A program made the translations under genes and the position numbers. The notes beneath the pieces were generated by a model that worked only from the letters and a program-made list of their open reading frames with translations, was not told the origin of the DNA and made no database searches. This document shows positions 37,879 through 46,807 of a stretch of 60,091 nucleotides of DNA, in pieces. The stretch's first letter is position 1, and the number at the start of each line of letters is the position of its first letter. Origin of the DNA: an uncultured Alphaproteobacteria bacterium (GTDB lineage: Bacteria; Pseudomonadota; Alphaproteobacteria; Paracaedibacterales; CAIULA01); the NCBI GenBank assembly GCA_903899945.1, contig CAIULA010000036.1, positions 1-60,091 on the forward strand, written 5' to 3'.

Positions 37879-40416
37879 TTAGAGCGATTGTAATTTTTTA
37901 TAGAAAAATTGTTTTGTTATTCCAGCTAAGAAGAGATAAACGCAAACGAGAATGAATAATGTTGTTAAGAAAGAGAAGGGTAGAGGCTCGAATTCAAAGA
38001 GACTAGAGAAGGGGCTCCAGGGAAGCAACATCCCAAGTGTTAACGCTCCAAGAGACGAAATTATTAAATAAGGATGGGGTCTACTTTTAAAGGGATTTCT
38101 TTTGGTTCGAATGATGAAAATAACTAAAATTTGTGTTGCTAGAGATCCTAAAAACCAGCCGGTTTGAAAGAAAGAGGCATCTGCTTTAAAAAAGGAAAAC
38201 AATATGTAAAATAAACAAAAATCAAACAAAGAACTTAATGGTCCCAAGACTAACATGAATTTTTTAATAAATGAGATGTTCCATTTGGATGGCATATCTA
38301 ATTGCTCGGCGTCTACATGGTCAAAAGGGATCGCAATTTCTGATAAATCATAAAGCAGATTATTAAGGAGAATCTGAATAGGCAGCATCGATAAAAAAGG
38401 CAGGAAAAGTGAAGCAGCTACCATGCTGATCATATTACCCAAATTTGAACTTGTGCCCATCATGATGTATTTCAAGATGTTTGCAAAAGTGTGTCTTCCC
38501 TCCAGAACTCCCTTGTGAACGACAGTTAAGGTTCGTTCCAAAAGGATAAAATTAGCTGCTTCCTTGGCAACGTCAACTGCATTTTCAACCGAGATTCCAA
38601 CATCAGCTTCATAGAGGGCAGGAACGTCATTAATGCCATCACCTAAAAAGCCCACAACATAACCATTGCTTTTAAGAATACGGATAATCCTGCCTTTTTG
38701 ATCTGGGGTCACTCTACAAAATAGGTTTGTTTCTTGGGCCAATATCTTTAACTGTTGGTCGGTAAGTAATCTCAATTCCTCGCCTGTTAAAAGGCCTTGG
38801 ATGACTATGTCTAACTTTTTACACAAGTTCTTTGTGACATATTCATTATCTCCTGTAATGATTTTTACCTGAATACCATCCTTTGAAAGGAGGCGAACAG
38901 CTTCTGCAGCATCTTTACAAGGCGTATCAAAGAAACTTAAAAGTCCGGAAAAAATAAGACCCTCTTCATCTTCTCTACAAGCATGCATTTGTGTTTGAGG
39001 AACATATTTAAATCCGACTCCCAAAACGCGGAATCCTTGCTGACTTAAAGAAAGAAATATGGAAAGGATTTTAGTCCGTATTTGTGAAGTTAGTTCTTCA
39101 ATTTTCCCCGTGGCTTCATCCTCTATATATTGGCAAGTTTTTAAAATATCTTCTAAAGGACCTTTAAGGATAAAAAGTCGTTCTTTTTCGTTATCAAGCA
39201 AAACAGAAATCCGTCTGCGTGAAGAATCAAACGGGACTTCGTCTATTTTTTTCCAGTTTTTTACATCAATGTTCTTATTTTCTAAGATGGCTGTGTCAAT
39301 GGGATTTTTAAAGCCGCTTTCAAAAAAGCTATTGAGATACCCTAACAAAAATACCCGTTCATCTTCTTTTCCATGTGGATTCATGGCTTGATCAAGCCTA
39401 AGGTGAGCTTCGGTCAATGTTCCTGTTTTATCGGTGCATAAAACATCCATTCTGCCTAACGCATAAATCGAAGATAGTCTTTTGGTGATTACATTCTGTT
39501 TCGCGAGCCTATTGCCGCCGTGCGCCAAAGAAACGGAAACAATCATGGGAAGAAATTCAGGAGTCATGCCAACCCCTAAGGCTATGGAAAAGAGAAAAGT
39601 TTCAAGCCAGGGTCTGCCTAGATAAAGATTGATAATCAAAACGATAAAAACAAGAACAAGAGTCAATCTCATTAGGAAAAAGCCAAACTCTTGCATACTA
39701 ATAAAAAAAGAATTTGTATGGCGTTCGTTATCCGGGGTGCTGGCAAGAAATCCTAATAATGTCTGAGAGCCTGTTCGGCAAATAAGAATGCGTGCCCAGC
39801 CACTGATAACAGAGGATCCCATCGAAACAGCATTTAAGGCTTCTGTTAAACTGTTTACCGGGTTTGAATTAAGAATGGGACTTTTTTCAACCGGAAAACT
39901 TTCACCGGTCAGTGAGGCTTGATCTATAAAAAAATCTTTAGCTTCAAACACATAGCCATCAGCAGGGACTAAATCTCCGGCTGAAAGTTCCACAACATCG
40001 CCAGGCACAAGTTTTTCTGTATTTATTTCTTGTTTTTGAAGGTCTCTAAAAACCAAGGTTTTTGTTTTTACTCTCTTTTGTAAAAGGTCAGAAACTTGAT
40101 AAGCTTTTCTTTCTTGGAAAAAATCGATAAGCGTACTGATCAGGGTGATTGTGCTAATTAAAAGCGCGCTTTTCATTTCACCAACAAGGGCGACAAGGAT
40201 TGCGGATACAAGTAAAAGAAGAACAAGAGGGTTTCTAAAAAGAAGGATAAACGATATAAATGCATTTCGTGTATGGCTGATTGCAAATGAATTAGGGCCA
40301 TAACGTTTATAAGAATCCTCTGATTGCTCAGTTGTCAGTCCATCGTGGCAAGTGGAAAATTCTTCAAACAAGTCTGAATCAGATTTTTGCCAAAAGGGAA
40401 CTGTATTATTTGGCAT
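37879..40416 (-). CDS. mgtA: P-type ATPase, Mg2+-transporting (MgtA/MgtB) type
   Basis: The 845-residue protein has the full P-type layout: actuator loop with SLTGESFPVEK, phosphorylation site in CTDKTGTLTE (about 330), nucleotide-binding domain with ILKGPLEDIL, hinge VKIITGDNEYVTKNLC and GFLGDGINDVPALYEADVGISVENAVDVAKEAANFIL, about ten membrane helices and a C-terminal helix block. NMISMVAASLFLPFLSMLPIQILLNNLLYD is typical of class IIIB Mg2+ importers. AAAGGAAG precedes the ATG. No Mg-sensing leader is visible in the 120-base spacer downstream or the 21-base spacer upstream. Confidence 0.88.
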   Translation of the reverse strand: MPNNTVPFWQKSDSDLFEEFSTCHDGLTTEQSEDSYKRYGPNSFAISHTRNAFISFILLFRNPLVLLLLVSAILVALVGEMKSALLISTITLISTLIDFFQERKAYQVSDLLQKRVKTKTLVFRDLQKQEINTEKLVPGDVVELSAGDLVPADGYVFEAKDFFIDQASLTGESFPVEKSPILNSNPVNSLTEALNAVSMGSSVISGWARILICRTGSQTLLGFLASTPDNERHTNSFFISMQEFGFFLMRLTLVLVFIVLIINLYLGRPWLETFLFSIALGVGMTPEFLPMIVSVSLAHGGNRLAKQNVITKRLSSIYALGRMDVLCTDKTGTLTEAHLRLDQAMNPHGKEDERVFLLGYLNSFFESGFKNPIDTAILENKNIDVKNWKKIDEVPFDSSRRRISVLLDNEKERLFILKGPLEDILKTCQYIEDEATGKIEELTSQIRTKILSIFLSLSQQGFRVLGVGFKYVPQTQMHACREDEEGLIFSGLLSFFDTPCKDAAEAVRLLSKDGIQVKIITGDNEYVTKNLCKKLDIVIQGLLTGEELRLLTDQQLKILAQETNLFCRVTPDQKGRIIRILKSNGYVVGFLGDGINDVPALYEADVGISVENAVDVAKEAANFILLERTLTVVHKGVLEGRHTFANILKYIMMGTSSNLGNMISMVAASLFLPFLSMLPIQILLNNLLYDLSEIAIPFDHVDAEQLDMPSKWNISFIKKFMLVLGPLSSLFDFCLFYILFSFFKADASFFQTGWFLGSLATQILVIFIIRTKRNPFKSRPHPYLIISSLGALTLGMLLPWSPFSSLFEFEPLPFSFLTTLFILVCVYLFLAGITKQFFYKKLQSL

Positions 40417-40437
40417 TTTCTTCCTTTAATGAATGAG

Positions 40438-41739
40438 TCATTCATTTTTCTTTATAGATGAACTTATATCACGACTATAAATTAATTCTTCAAACATTTT
40501 GTGCCAATTGCGCTCAACCTTTAGGCGCATAAAAACAGATCCTAACCCAACAGCAGCCCTGTCCATAAAAACGAACTCTTTAGGCGGTTTAATGCCGCCT
40601 AGGCGATGAAGTTCGCTGTGTACTTTTGTTGCAGTTTCCCAGCCCCTAGCGCCGCTAAAGTTTTCCTGGATGGGGCGTTCTCTGTCATCAAGAAGGGGGT
40701 CGTATAGCAGCTTTGCCCATTCGTTCATGATCTCAATCAGCTCGATGCTTAAACCCGAAAATCCCCAGGCTTCATAGGCAGCAACAGCTTGCTCAGGGCG
40801 TCCGTGCAATAATGCATGATACAAATCAATAACACCTTGGATAAATGTGTCTGGAAAATGCCGTACACAGCCAAAATCCAATAGATTAACAAACCCTTCT
40901 TCGGTAATTAGATAATTGCCTGGATGAGGATCACCGTGGATGACGCCGTGATGATAAAAAGGTAGATACCAGGCCTGAAAGAGTCTATCTGCAACTTGGT
41001 TTCGAAAGTTTTCTTCCTTATCGAGGCATGTCAAAAGGGGGATTCCTGCCATTTTGCTCATGGTTAAAAGGCGTTTGGTCGACAGTTCTGGGTACACCTT
41101 TGGAACGTCGATGGTTTCATTATTTTCAAAGATTTTTTCATAGACACTGATGTGCTTTGCTTCTCGTTCATAGTCCAGCTCTTCTAAAAGTCGGCTAATT
41201 ATTTCTTGCTGAACCTCAGATGTATCAAGAGCTTTGTTCCAGATATGATAAAGTCCTAAAATCATCTTGAGGTTAGAAAGATCTGTTTCAACCACAGTTT
41301 GCATGCCCGGATATTGTAGCTTGCAAGCTAAATGATTCCCTTCATGATCAACGGCGTTGTGCACTTGCCCAAGGGATGCGGCTGCAAAGGCTGATTGATC
41401 GAATTCCTTAAAATGACTTTGCCAATTAGGACCCAGTTCGCTTGCCATACGTCGCCTTACAAAGGGAATCCCCATGGAGGGTGCTTGTGATTGCAGTTCG
41501 AGCAATTCCTCTGCATATTCATATGGAATGGCATCCGGGATGGTTGCCAAGAATTGGGCGACCTTCATCAAAGGTCCCTTCATTTTACCAAGGGCCTCTT
41601 TTAAAGAGCGCGCATAAGCCTCATCGTCAATCGAATGTCCTAAATAATGCTGTCCGGCAACCCTGGCCGCAAGGCCACCAACGGTTGTTCCAACTTGGAA
41701 ATACCGTTTAAGAGATACCGCGACAGAATTATTGTCCAT
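40438..41739 (-). CDS. ABC1/UbiB-family atypical kinase
   Basis: The 433-residue protein belongs to the UbiB/COQ8 protein-kinase-like group, ATPases needed for ubiquinone synthesis. It has the alanine-rich nucleotide loop (FAAASLGQVH), the invariant Lys in ACKLQYPG, catalytic GVIHGDPHPGNYLI and metal-binding LLDFGCVRHF. The family KxGQ element appears as KVAQ, a conservative deviation. No C-terminal membrane helices are seen, unlike UbiB proper, so it may be a soluble paralogue. It lies 6 bases behind pepF. Confidence 0.86.
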   Translation of the reverse strand: MDNNSVAVSLKRYFQVGTTVGGLAARVAGQHYLGHSIDDEAYARSLKEALGKMKGPLMKVAQFLATIPDAIPYEYAEELLELQSQAPSMGIPFVRRRMASELGPNWQSHFKEFDQSAFAAASLGQVHNAVDHEGNHLACKLQYPGMQTVVETDLSNLKMILGLYHIWNKALDTSEVQQEIISRLLEELDYEREAKHISVYEKIFENNETIDVPKVYPELSTKRLLTMSKMAGIPLLTCLDKEENFRNQVADRLFQAWYLPFYHHGVIHGDPHPGNYLITEEGFVNLLDFGCVRHFPDTFIQGVIDLYHALLHGRPEQAVAAYEAWGFSGLSIELIEIMNEWAKLLYDPLLDDRERPIQENFSGARGWETATKVHSELHRLGGIKPPKEFVFMDRAAVGLGSVFMRLKVERNWHKMFEELIYSRDISSSIKKNE

Positions 41740-41744
41740 TTGGC

Positions 41745-43568
41745 TTATTGCCCATTAACAAGGGTCTCTAATTCGTCAATCAGTTTAGCAATCATATCAA
41801 GTCCCTTTTGCCAAAAATCAGGATGTTTTGCGTCCAAACCAAAGGGGGCAAGCAGCTCTGCGTGAAGTTTACTACCGCCACTGGAGAGGAGTTCTAGATA
41901 TGTATCAGCAAAACCATCAGGCTGTTGTTCGTAAACCGCATACAATGAATTAACCAAGCAATCCCCAAAGGCATAGGCATACACATAAAAGGGCGAATGA
42001 ATAAAATGCGAAATATATCCCCAATAAGGGCGCGTTAATGGGTCGACATAAACAGCAGCCCCTAAGGCCTCAGTTTGAGTTTGCATCCAAATATCACCCA
42101 AATCTTCTGCCGATAATTCCCCTTGGCGTCGTTTTGTATGGACTTGTCTTTCAAATTCATAAAAAGCAATTTGGCGCACAACAGTATTCAGCATGTCTTC
42201 GACTTTGGATGCTAACAATTGACGTTTTCTAAGGGGGTCGTTTTCCTGCTTTAAAAGAGATCTAAAGGTCAGCATTTCCCCAAAAACCGAAGCTGTTTCG
42301 GCAATGGTTAAAGGGGTGTCCGCCAAAAAATACCCTTGTTTTGCCGATAAAACCTGATGGATACCATGACCCAATTCATGGGCAAGAGTTGTCACATCAC
42401 GTGGGCGTCCTTGGTAGTTCAAAAGGATATAGGGATGTACCGATGGTACTGTGCTGTGAGAGAAAGCACCGGATGTTTTGCCGTCTCTGACAGGGACATC
42501 AATCCAATTTTTATCAAAAAATTGTTTACCAATTTCTGCCATTTTTGGGCTAAAGCTGGCATAAGCGTCAAGCACTGTTTTTCTAGCTTGGATCCAGCTG
42601 ATTTTTTTGTCATCAACTTCTGGGAGGGGTGCGTTTCGATCCCAATACTGAAGAATGGGCTGCCCTAAAAGCTTTGCTTTTAATTGATAATAGCGATGCG
42701 ATAATCTTGGATAGCTACTTTTTACAGCGCTGACTAAGGCATCAACTACCTCTGGTTCGACTTGGTTGGCAAGATGCCTTTCACTGGCTGGATCAGGGTA
42801 TTTACGCCAGGTGTCTTCAATTTCTTTATCTTTGGCAAGGACGTTGGTGACCATTGTTAAAAGGGACGAATGCTGACTGAGACCATCTGACAGGGCGGTT
42901 GCGGCTTGCCTTCGAATTTTTCCGTCTTTGCTGCTAATAAGTTCAACAACTTCTGAAAGTGTTAGGCTTTCACCATCCACTATAAACTTCATATTGGCCA
43001 GAGTTTGATCAAACAAACGATTCCAAGCTCGGTTTGAGGTGAGCGATTTTTCCATCAACAATCTTTCAAGATCTTCTGACAGTTGGTGCGCCCTAAAGGT
43101 CCGGACTTGCCTTAACCAGGGTTCGTAATGCTTAAGAGCTTGGGATGATTGAATGGCTTCTTCAAGAGCTTCATCAGGGATTGTATTGATTTCAAGGGTG
43201 AAGAAAATAAAATAAGAACCGATGGCCGTTAGTTTTTCTTGGACTTCTTGATAAAAGCGCTGATTTTCTTCGTTTTTTAAGTTTTGATAATAAGAAAGGC
43301 CTGCAAAGCTAGCTACCCTTCCAAGGGTTTCACTTACTTTTTCATAAAAACTGATGGCCTCAAAAAGATCTTCCCCTGTCCAGGTGTCTTTTTTAAAAAA
43401 GCCACTATATTTTTTAGAAAAAGCTTCAGCTTGTTGGGTCGATGATTTTAAATCCGATTCGATTTTTGGGTCTTTTGAAGAGGTGTATAAATCATTTAAG
43501 TTCCATTCGGGCAAATCCTTGAGATCGATAATTCCTGAATCTTTGGAAAGCGTAGCAGATTGAGACAT
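41745..43568 (-). CDS. pepF: Oligoendopeptidase F (M3 family)
   Basis: The 607-residue protein has the M3B thimet fold. The zinc site is TTLAHELGHGIHQVL (HExxH, about 398-402) and the third ligand Glu lies about 26 residues later in ETASVFGEMLTF. It cleaves short cytoplasmic peptides, fitting an amino-acid-fed lifestyle alongside NAD-GDH. AAAGGG precedes the ATG. Confidence 0.94.
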   Translation of the reverse strand: MSQSATLSKDSGIIDLKDLPEWNLNDLYTSSKDPKIESDLKSSTQQAEAFSKKYSGFFKKDTWTGEDLFEAISFYEKVSETLGRVASFAGLSYYQNLKNEENQRFYQEVQEKLTAIGSYFIFFTLEINTIPDEALEEAIQSSQALKHYEPWLRQVRTFRAHQLSEDLERLLMEKSLTSNRAWNRLFDQTLANMKFIVDGESLTLSEVVELISSKDGKIRRQAATALSDGLSQHSSLLTMVTNVLAKDKEIEDTWRKYPDPASERHLANQVEPEVVDALVSAVKSSYPRLSHRYYQLKAKLLGQPILQYWDRNAPLPEVDDKKISWIQARKTVLDAYASFSPKMAEIGKQFFDKNWIDVPVRDGKTSGAFSHSTVPSVHPYILLNYQGRPRDVTTLAHELGHGIHQVLSAKQGYFLADTPLTIAETASVFGEMLTFRSLLKQENDPLRKRQLLASKVEDMLNTVVRQIAFYEFERQVHTKRRQGELSAEDLGDIWMQTQTEALGAAVYVDPLTRPYWGYISHFIHSPFYVYAYAFGDCLVNSLYAVYEQQPDGFADTYLELLSSGGSKLHAELLAPFGLDAKHPDFWQKGLDMIAKLIDELETLVNGQ

Positions 43569-43628
43569 AACAATTGACCCTTTAAAATTAGAAATTTAAA
43601 GACTTATCTTAACCGATACGAACATAGT

Positions 43629-43940
43629 TTACTCCATTAAAAGCCGTTCCGGTGGGCATTTTTTAAAGATATGTAAGTTTATGATTTCATCAACGTCTTT
43701 GAATGTTTTGGGGCTGTACCAAATACCTTCTGGATAAACAACCATAGCGGGGCCTTTTTCGCATTGATCCAAACATCCGGCCTTGTTGATGCGTATGTTT
43801 TGAATGCCAAGTTCCTTAACACGGGCTTTCATATAATTCAATAATTTATCCGATCCTTTTGATAAACAGCATCCGCGTGGATGGCTATCAGGGCGCTGGT
43901 TTTGGCAGATAAAAAAGTGAAAATCGTAATTAGGGGGCAT
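43629..43940 (-). CDS. Thioredoxin-like [2Fe-2S] ferredoxin
   Basis: The 103-residue protein has four cysteine sites typical of the thin ferredoxin family (Aquifex Fd4 / NuoE-like fold): ICQN near the start, RGCC at about 27-30, then INKAGCLDQCEKGPAMVVYPEG with the remaining pair. It is a small cytoplasmic electron carrier whose partner is unknown. GGAGC precedes the ATG. Confidence 0.88.
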   Translation of the reverse strand: MPPNYDFHFFICQNQRPDSHPRGCCLSKGSDKLLNYMKARVKELGIQNIRINKAGCLDQCEKGPAMVVYPEGIWYSPKTFKDVDEIINLHIFKKCPPERLLME

Positions 43941-44009
43941 GAGGAAGCTCCTTTAATTAGTGCCAGGAGAATGTATAGTGAGCACTCTCAAAATGATTAC
44001 GCCATAACA

Positions 44010-44372
44010 TCAAAGAATGAAAAAATATTCAAGAACCAAAGCAAATAACCCAAGACCTAAAAAGATAAAAAGGATCTTTGAGGTGGGTTTCCCGATTATA
44101 ACCTTGGCTAAAATAATAATTAGCGAGATAACAGCTAAGCCTTTAAAACAAAAAATCACATAGGCAATCGCATTAAAAAAACCTCCTGATGATGACTTTA
44201 AAATACCGATAAGTTTATCTCCAAGCCAATTTCCAGACACAAGCCAAATCAAGCCGAATAGGATTCCCAGTTTTATTAAAAGCTTTAAAAATTTGAATTT
44301 AATAAGAGCCGGAAGATAAGAGACTGTTCGCGAGAAGTATTTTTTTAAGTGAGAGCTTGCTTTAAAGTCCAC
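44010..44372 (-). CDS. Small membrane protein of unknown function
   Basis: The 120-residue protein starts at GTG. It has a basic amphipathic N-terminus (about 1-28) and three hydrophobic segments (about 31-46, 66-89, 96-118). I do not recognise it. It is divergent from ctaE, and the 144-base spacer between them holds a CtrA-type box. This is the position where ctaG (Cox11) is often found in alphaproteobacteria, but this protein lacks CtaG's copper-binding cysteines. Confidence 0.55.
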   Translation of the reverse strand: MDFKASSHLKKYFSRTVSYLPALIKFKFLKLLIKLGILFGLIWLVSGNWLGDKLIGILKSSSGGFFNAIAYVIFCFKGLAVISLIIILAKVIIGKPTSKILFIFLGLGLFALVLEYFFIL

Positions 44373-44418
44373 GAGGGGTCTTTCTCTTTAAAATCAATCT
44401 ATAGTACCATATCACAAA

Positions 44419-44434
44419 TTAAGAGCGCATTAAA
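44419..44434. promoter_or_regulatory. Candidate CtrA box between the small membrane protein and ctaE
   Basis: TTAA-GAGCGCA-TTAAA fits the TTAA-N7-TTAA core, and its spacer is GC-rich rather than AT-rich, which makes chance less likely. It lies 83 bases from the ctaE start and 47 bases from the divergent GTG. Confidence 0.4.
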
Positions 44435-44516
44435 TTTCAAAGTAAATAAAGCTCTTTGTTGGTTGACTGTAACTGTTTACAATCAAATCAACTGAATTTA
44501 AAATTATGTATTTAAA

Positions 44517-45380
44517 ATGGATAAAGAACTTCCTTATTTAAAAAAGAAACCAAAAGCTTACGTTGCACCTGAAGAAAAAGAACAAATGTCGCCTGACCTA
44601 AAGCATCCATTTCATCTGGTAGAACCGAGTCCCTGGCCCTTTGTGACTTCACTTTCAGTGCTGATTTTAGCAATCGGTGCTGTTTTGTGGATGCATCAAA
44701 TTGACCATTACCTGTTTTGGGTTGGGATACTTCTTTTATTCCTTACTTTTTTCGGGTGGTGGCGTGACGTTGTTAAGGAAGGTAATAGTCCCGGCGTTCA
44801 CACCGGGGCGGTTCAACGCGGTCTTAAAATTGGCATGGGGCTCTTTATTGCTTCAGAAGTGATGTTTTTTGCAGCCTTTTTTTGGGGGTATTTTCATGCA
44901 GCTTTAACGCCAACCGAAGCTTCAGGGTTCGTTTGGCCGCCTAAAAATATAGTTCCTTTCGATCCCTTTCATTTGCCGTATTTAAATACGCTTTTGCTTT
45001 TGTTGTCAGGAACAACCGTGACTTGGGCCCATCATGAACTGTTAAGCGGCGATATGAAAAACACGGCAAAGGCTTTGCTAATAACAGTCTTGTTGGGGGC
45101 AACTTTTACGGTTGTGCAGGCAATTGAATACAGCCATGCTGCTTTTGCATTAAAGGATGGCATTTATCCATCCACTTTTTATTTAGCAACGGGATTTCAT
45201 GGATTTCATGTTATTGTCGGAACCTTGTTTTTATTGGTGTGCTGGTGGCGTACAGAGCGCCTTGAGTTTACAAGCACACATCATGTAGGCTTTGAGGCTG
45301 CCGCGTGGTATTGGCATTTTGTCGATGTTGTGTGGCTATTTCTTTTTGTCTCCATTTATTGGTGGGGATATTCAAAATAA
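44517..45380 (+). CDS. ctaE: Cytochrome c oxidase subunit III
   Basis: The 287-residue protein has seven predicted helices. HPFHLVEPSPWPF, GLKIGMGLFIASEVMFFAAFFWGYFH, GTTVTWAHH, and GFHGFHVIVGTLFLLVCWWR with AAAWYWHFVDVVWLFLFVSIYWWG are diagnostic. It completes the aa3 oxidase encoded at 34558-36920 but is 7.6 kb away on the other strand, whereas many alphaproteobacteria have ctaG-ctaE downstream of ctaB. A rearrangement is inferred. No strong ribosome binding site is visible. Confidence 0.97.
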   Translation: MDKELPYLKKKPKAYVAPEEKEQMSPDLKHPFHLVEPSPWPFVTSLSVLILAIGAVLWMHQIDHYLFWVGILLLFLTFFGWWRDVVKEGNSPGVHTGAVQRGLKIGMGLFIASEVMFFAAFFWGYFHAALTPTEASGFVWPPKNIVPFDPFHLPYLNTLLLLLSGTTVTWAHHELLSGDMKNTAKALLITVLLGATFTVVQAIEYSHAAFALKDGIYPSTFYLATGFHGFHVIVGTLFLLVCWWRTERLEFTSTHHVGFEAAAWYWHFVDVVWLFLFVSIYWWGYSK

Positions 45381-45407
45381 TAACTAATTAAATTCTGTTA
45401 ATTTTAT

Positions 45408-45434
45408 TTAATAAATTATTAACCAATTGTTAAC
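45408..45434 (+). promoter_or_regulatory. Two overlapping candidate CtrA boxes upstream of secreted protein A
   Basis: TTAA-TAAATTA-TTAAC (45408-45423) and TTAA-CCAATTG-TTAAC (45419-45434) share the central TTAAC, so three TTAA half-sites are phased at 11-base steps. Both match TTAA-N7-TTAAC completely. They are about 205 bases upstream of the ATG at 45639, implying a long leader or a second promoter nearer the gene. Confidence 0.55.
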
Positions 45435-45574
45435 TTTTCAACTCTATGTCATCTACTGCAATTGAAAACATCATTGAAGATTGTAATATTTTAGTTACTT
45501 TGAAATGAAAAATCTTAAAAAGCAATAAATTGTAGTGAAAGTACAATAATTTGGAAAAATATTTCCTTTTTTAC

Positions 45575-45601
45575 TTGACATCAATTTATTTTCCTTATGT
45601 T
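45575..45601 (+). promoter_or_regulatory. Possible proximal promoter of secreted protein A
   Basis: A perfect TTGACA (45575-45580) precedes TATGTT (45596-45601), but the 15-base spacing is short. The duplicated gene has the equivalent TTATCC (46743-46748) and TATGTT (46764-46769) with the same spacing. Both are followed by a shared TTGCAAT-TTAAAC leader word and a GGAGG ribosome binding site. Confidence 0.35.
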
Positions 45602-45638
45602 TGAAGTTGCAATATTAAACATAAATTGGAGGTTACTG

Positions 45639-46406
45639 ATGACAAAATCCTTACACAAAGTCTTGTTTTTAACCGTGGCGACAACAGCTTTATCAACAAT
45701 TCCAAGTTATTCTTCTTCTGAAGACCCGCTTACTAGCGGAGCTCCTAAATCAACAGTGACAGCGCCTGTGGTTCCAGCAAATTCAACTGCTGCCAACCTT
45801 TTATCTGAAAGTGCTCCAGCTCCTAGGGCAGCGCCGGTTGTTTCCACTGGATGTGGTTGCAGTAGCGGAATTTCTGCATGGTTTAGAAGTGTCTTTACAA
45901 GACAGAATATTCAAGCCGCAGAAACTGGTTTGACTGAAGCTGCAAATTTAACAGCAGTAGGACTTTCTGTAGCTGGAGCAGCAACAGGTAACTCAAAACT
46001 GACGAATGCGGCAACAGGGATTGGCGCTGGCGTTAAAGTTGTAAGTACTTTGGATGGTGACCTCTCTGGTGGCATTACAGCCGCAAGTGCTACACAAGCT
46101 CTTCAAGATACAGCAAAAGGTGTAGGGACTATAGCATCCGTATCAGCTCCAGGCAGTAAGGCAGCTGCTCAAGTTGCAAAGATTGCTGGTGAAACTTCAG
46201 ATGTGACGGGAGTTTTGTTACCTGGTGGAAAACTAACGACAGCAAGTGCACTTAGCGCGGGCGCGGCTATAGCGAGTGACGTTGGTGGAAAAGGCGGCAC
46301 AACTGCTGCAGCTGTGTTGAGTGCTGTTTCTGCAGCTGAGCAAGCGCAACAGGGTGTTCAAACGGCGGTTAACAGCGCGAATCCATTGCCATCTACTAAT
46401 GCATAA
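45639..46406 (+). CDS. Ala/Gly-rich secreted protein A (tandem duplicate)
   Basis: The protein has 255 residues from ATG 45639, chosen because GGAGG lies seven bases upstream; an upstream frame start at 45597 has no such site. A signal peptide (about 1-27) is followed by a Ser/Pro-rich segment, a cysteine cluster STGCGCSSG, and about 160 residues very rich in Ala, Gly, Thr and Val with helix-breaking repeats (GIGAGVKVV, GITAAS). The last 50 residues (IASDVGGKGGTTAAAVLSAVSAAEQAQ) are nearly identical to those of protein B. I do not recognise the family. It may be a surface or outer-membrane-associated protein or an effector. Upstream CtrA-type boxes and a shared terminator suggest strong, regulated expression. 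Confidence 0.72.
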   Translation: MTKSLHKVLFLTVATTALSTIPSYSSSEDPLTSGAPKSTVTAPVVPANSTAANLLSESAPAPRAAPVVSTGCGCSSGISAWFRSVFTRQNIQAAETGLTEAANLTAVGLSVAGAATGNSKLTNAATGIGAGVKVVSTLDGDLSGGITAASATQALQDTAKGVGTIASVSAPGSKAAAQVAKIAGETSDVTGVLLPGGKLTTASALSAGAAIASDVGGKGGTTAAAVLSAVSAAEQAQQGVQTAVNSANPLPSTNA

Positions 46407-46433
46407 AGTTTAGAATTTCCTCTAAAATAAACC

Positions 46434-46496
46434 GAATGTAGCACACAAGAGAATACATTCAAGGGCCTGCTCACACCTGAGTAGGCCTTTCTTTTT
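46434..46496 (+). terminator. Two-hairpin 3' UTR and terminator of secreted protein A
   Basis: First, GAATGTA (46434-46440) pairs with TACATTC (46454-46460) around a 13-base loop. Directly after it AAGGGCCTGCTC pairs with GAGTAGGCCTTT (46461-46489), followed by CTTTTT. The second hairpin is a standard intrinsic terminator. The first is an extra conserved structure. The rest of the 401-base spacer up to 46807 is the regulatory region of protein B. Confidence 0.75.
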
Positions 46497-46574
46497 CAAG
46501 TCAGTTCTGATGATTTTGATCTCATCTGACAAATTTCAATTGAATCTCCCTAAGTTTTCTCAATCTCTTTAATT

Positions 46575-46590
46575 TTAACGATTTGTTAAT
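46575..46590 (+). promoter_or_regulatory. Candidate CtrA box upstream of secreted protein B
   Basis: TTAA-CGATTTG-TTAAT matches the TTAA-N7-TTAA core and lies in the same position relative to the gene as the box at 45419 in the first copy (about 215 bases before the ATG). Confidence 0.5.
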
Positions 46591-46807
46591 TTTTGAGGCT
46601 CTACAGTTTACTTAGTGCAATCTTAAACATTCTGAAAAATTGTGTTTCGTAAGGTTTTTGAGACTTTGAAATTAAAAAATATTACAAAACAATAAGTTAT
46701 AAGAAAAGTATAATAAGATGGAAAAATATTTCCAGTTTTTACTTATCCTTAACGTTTTTTCCGTATGTTTGTAGTTGCAATCTTAAACAGTAATCGGAGG
46801 TTCTTAA

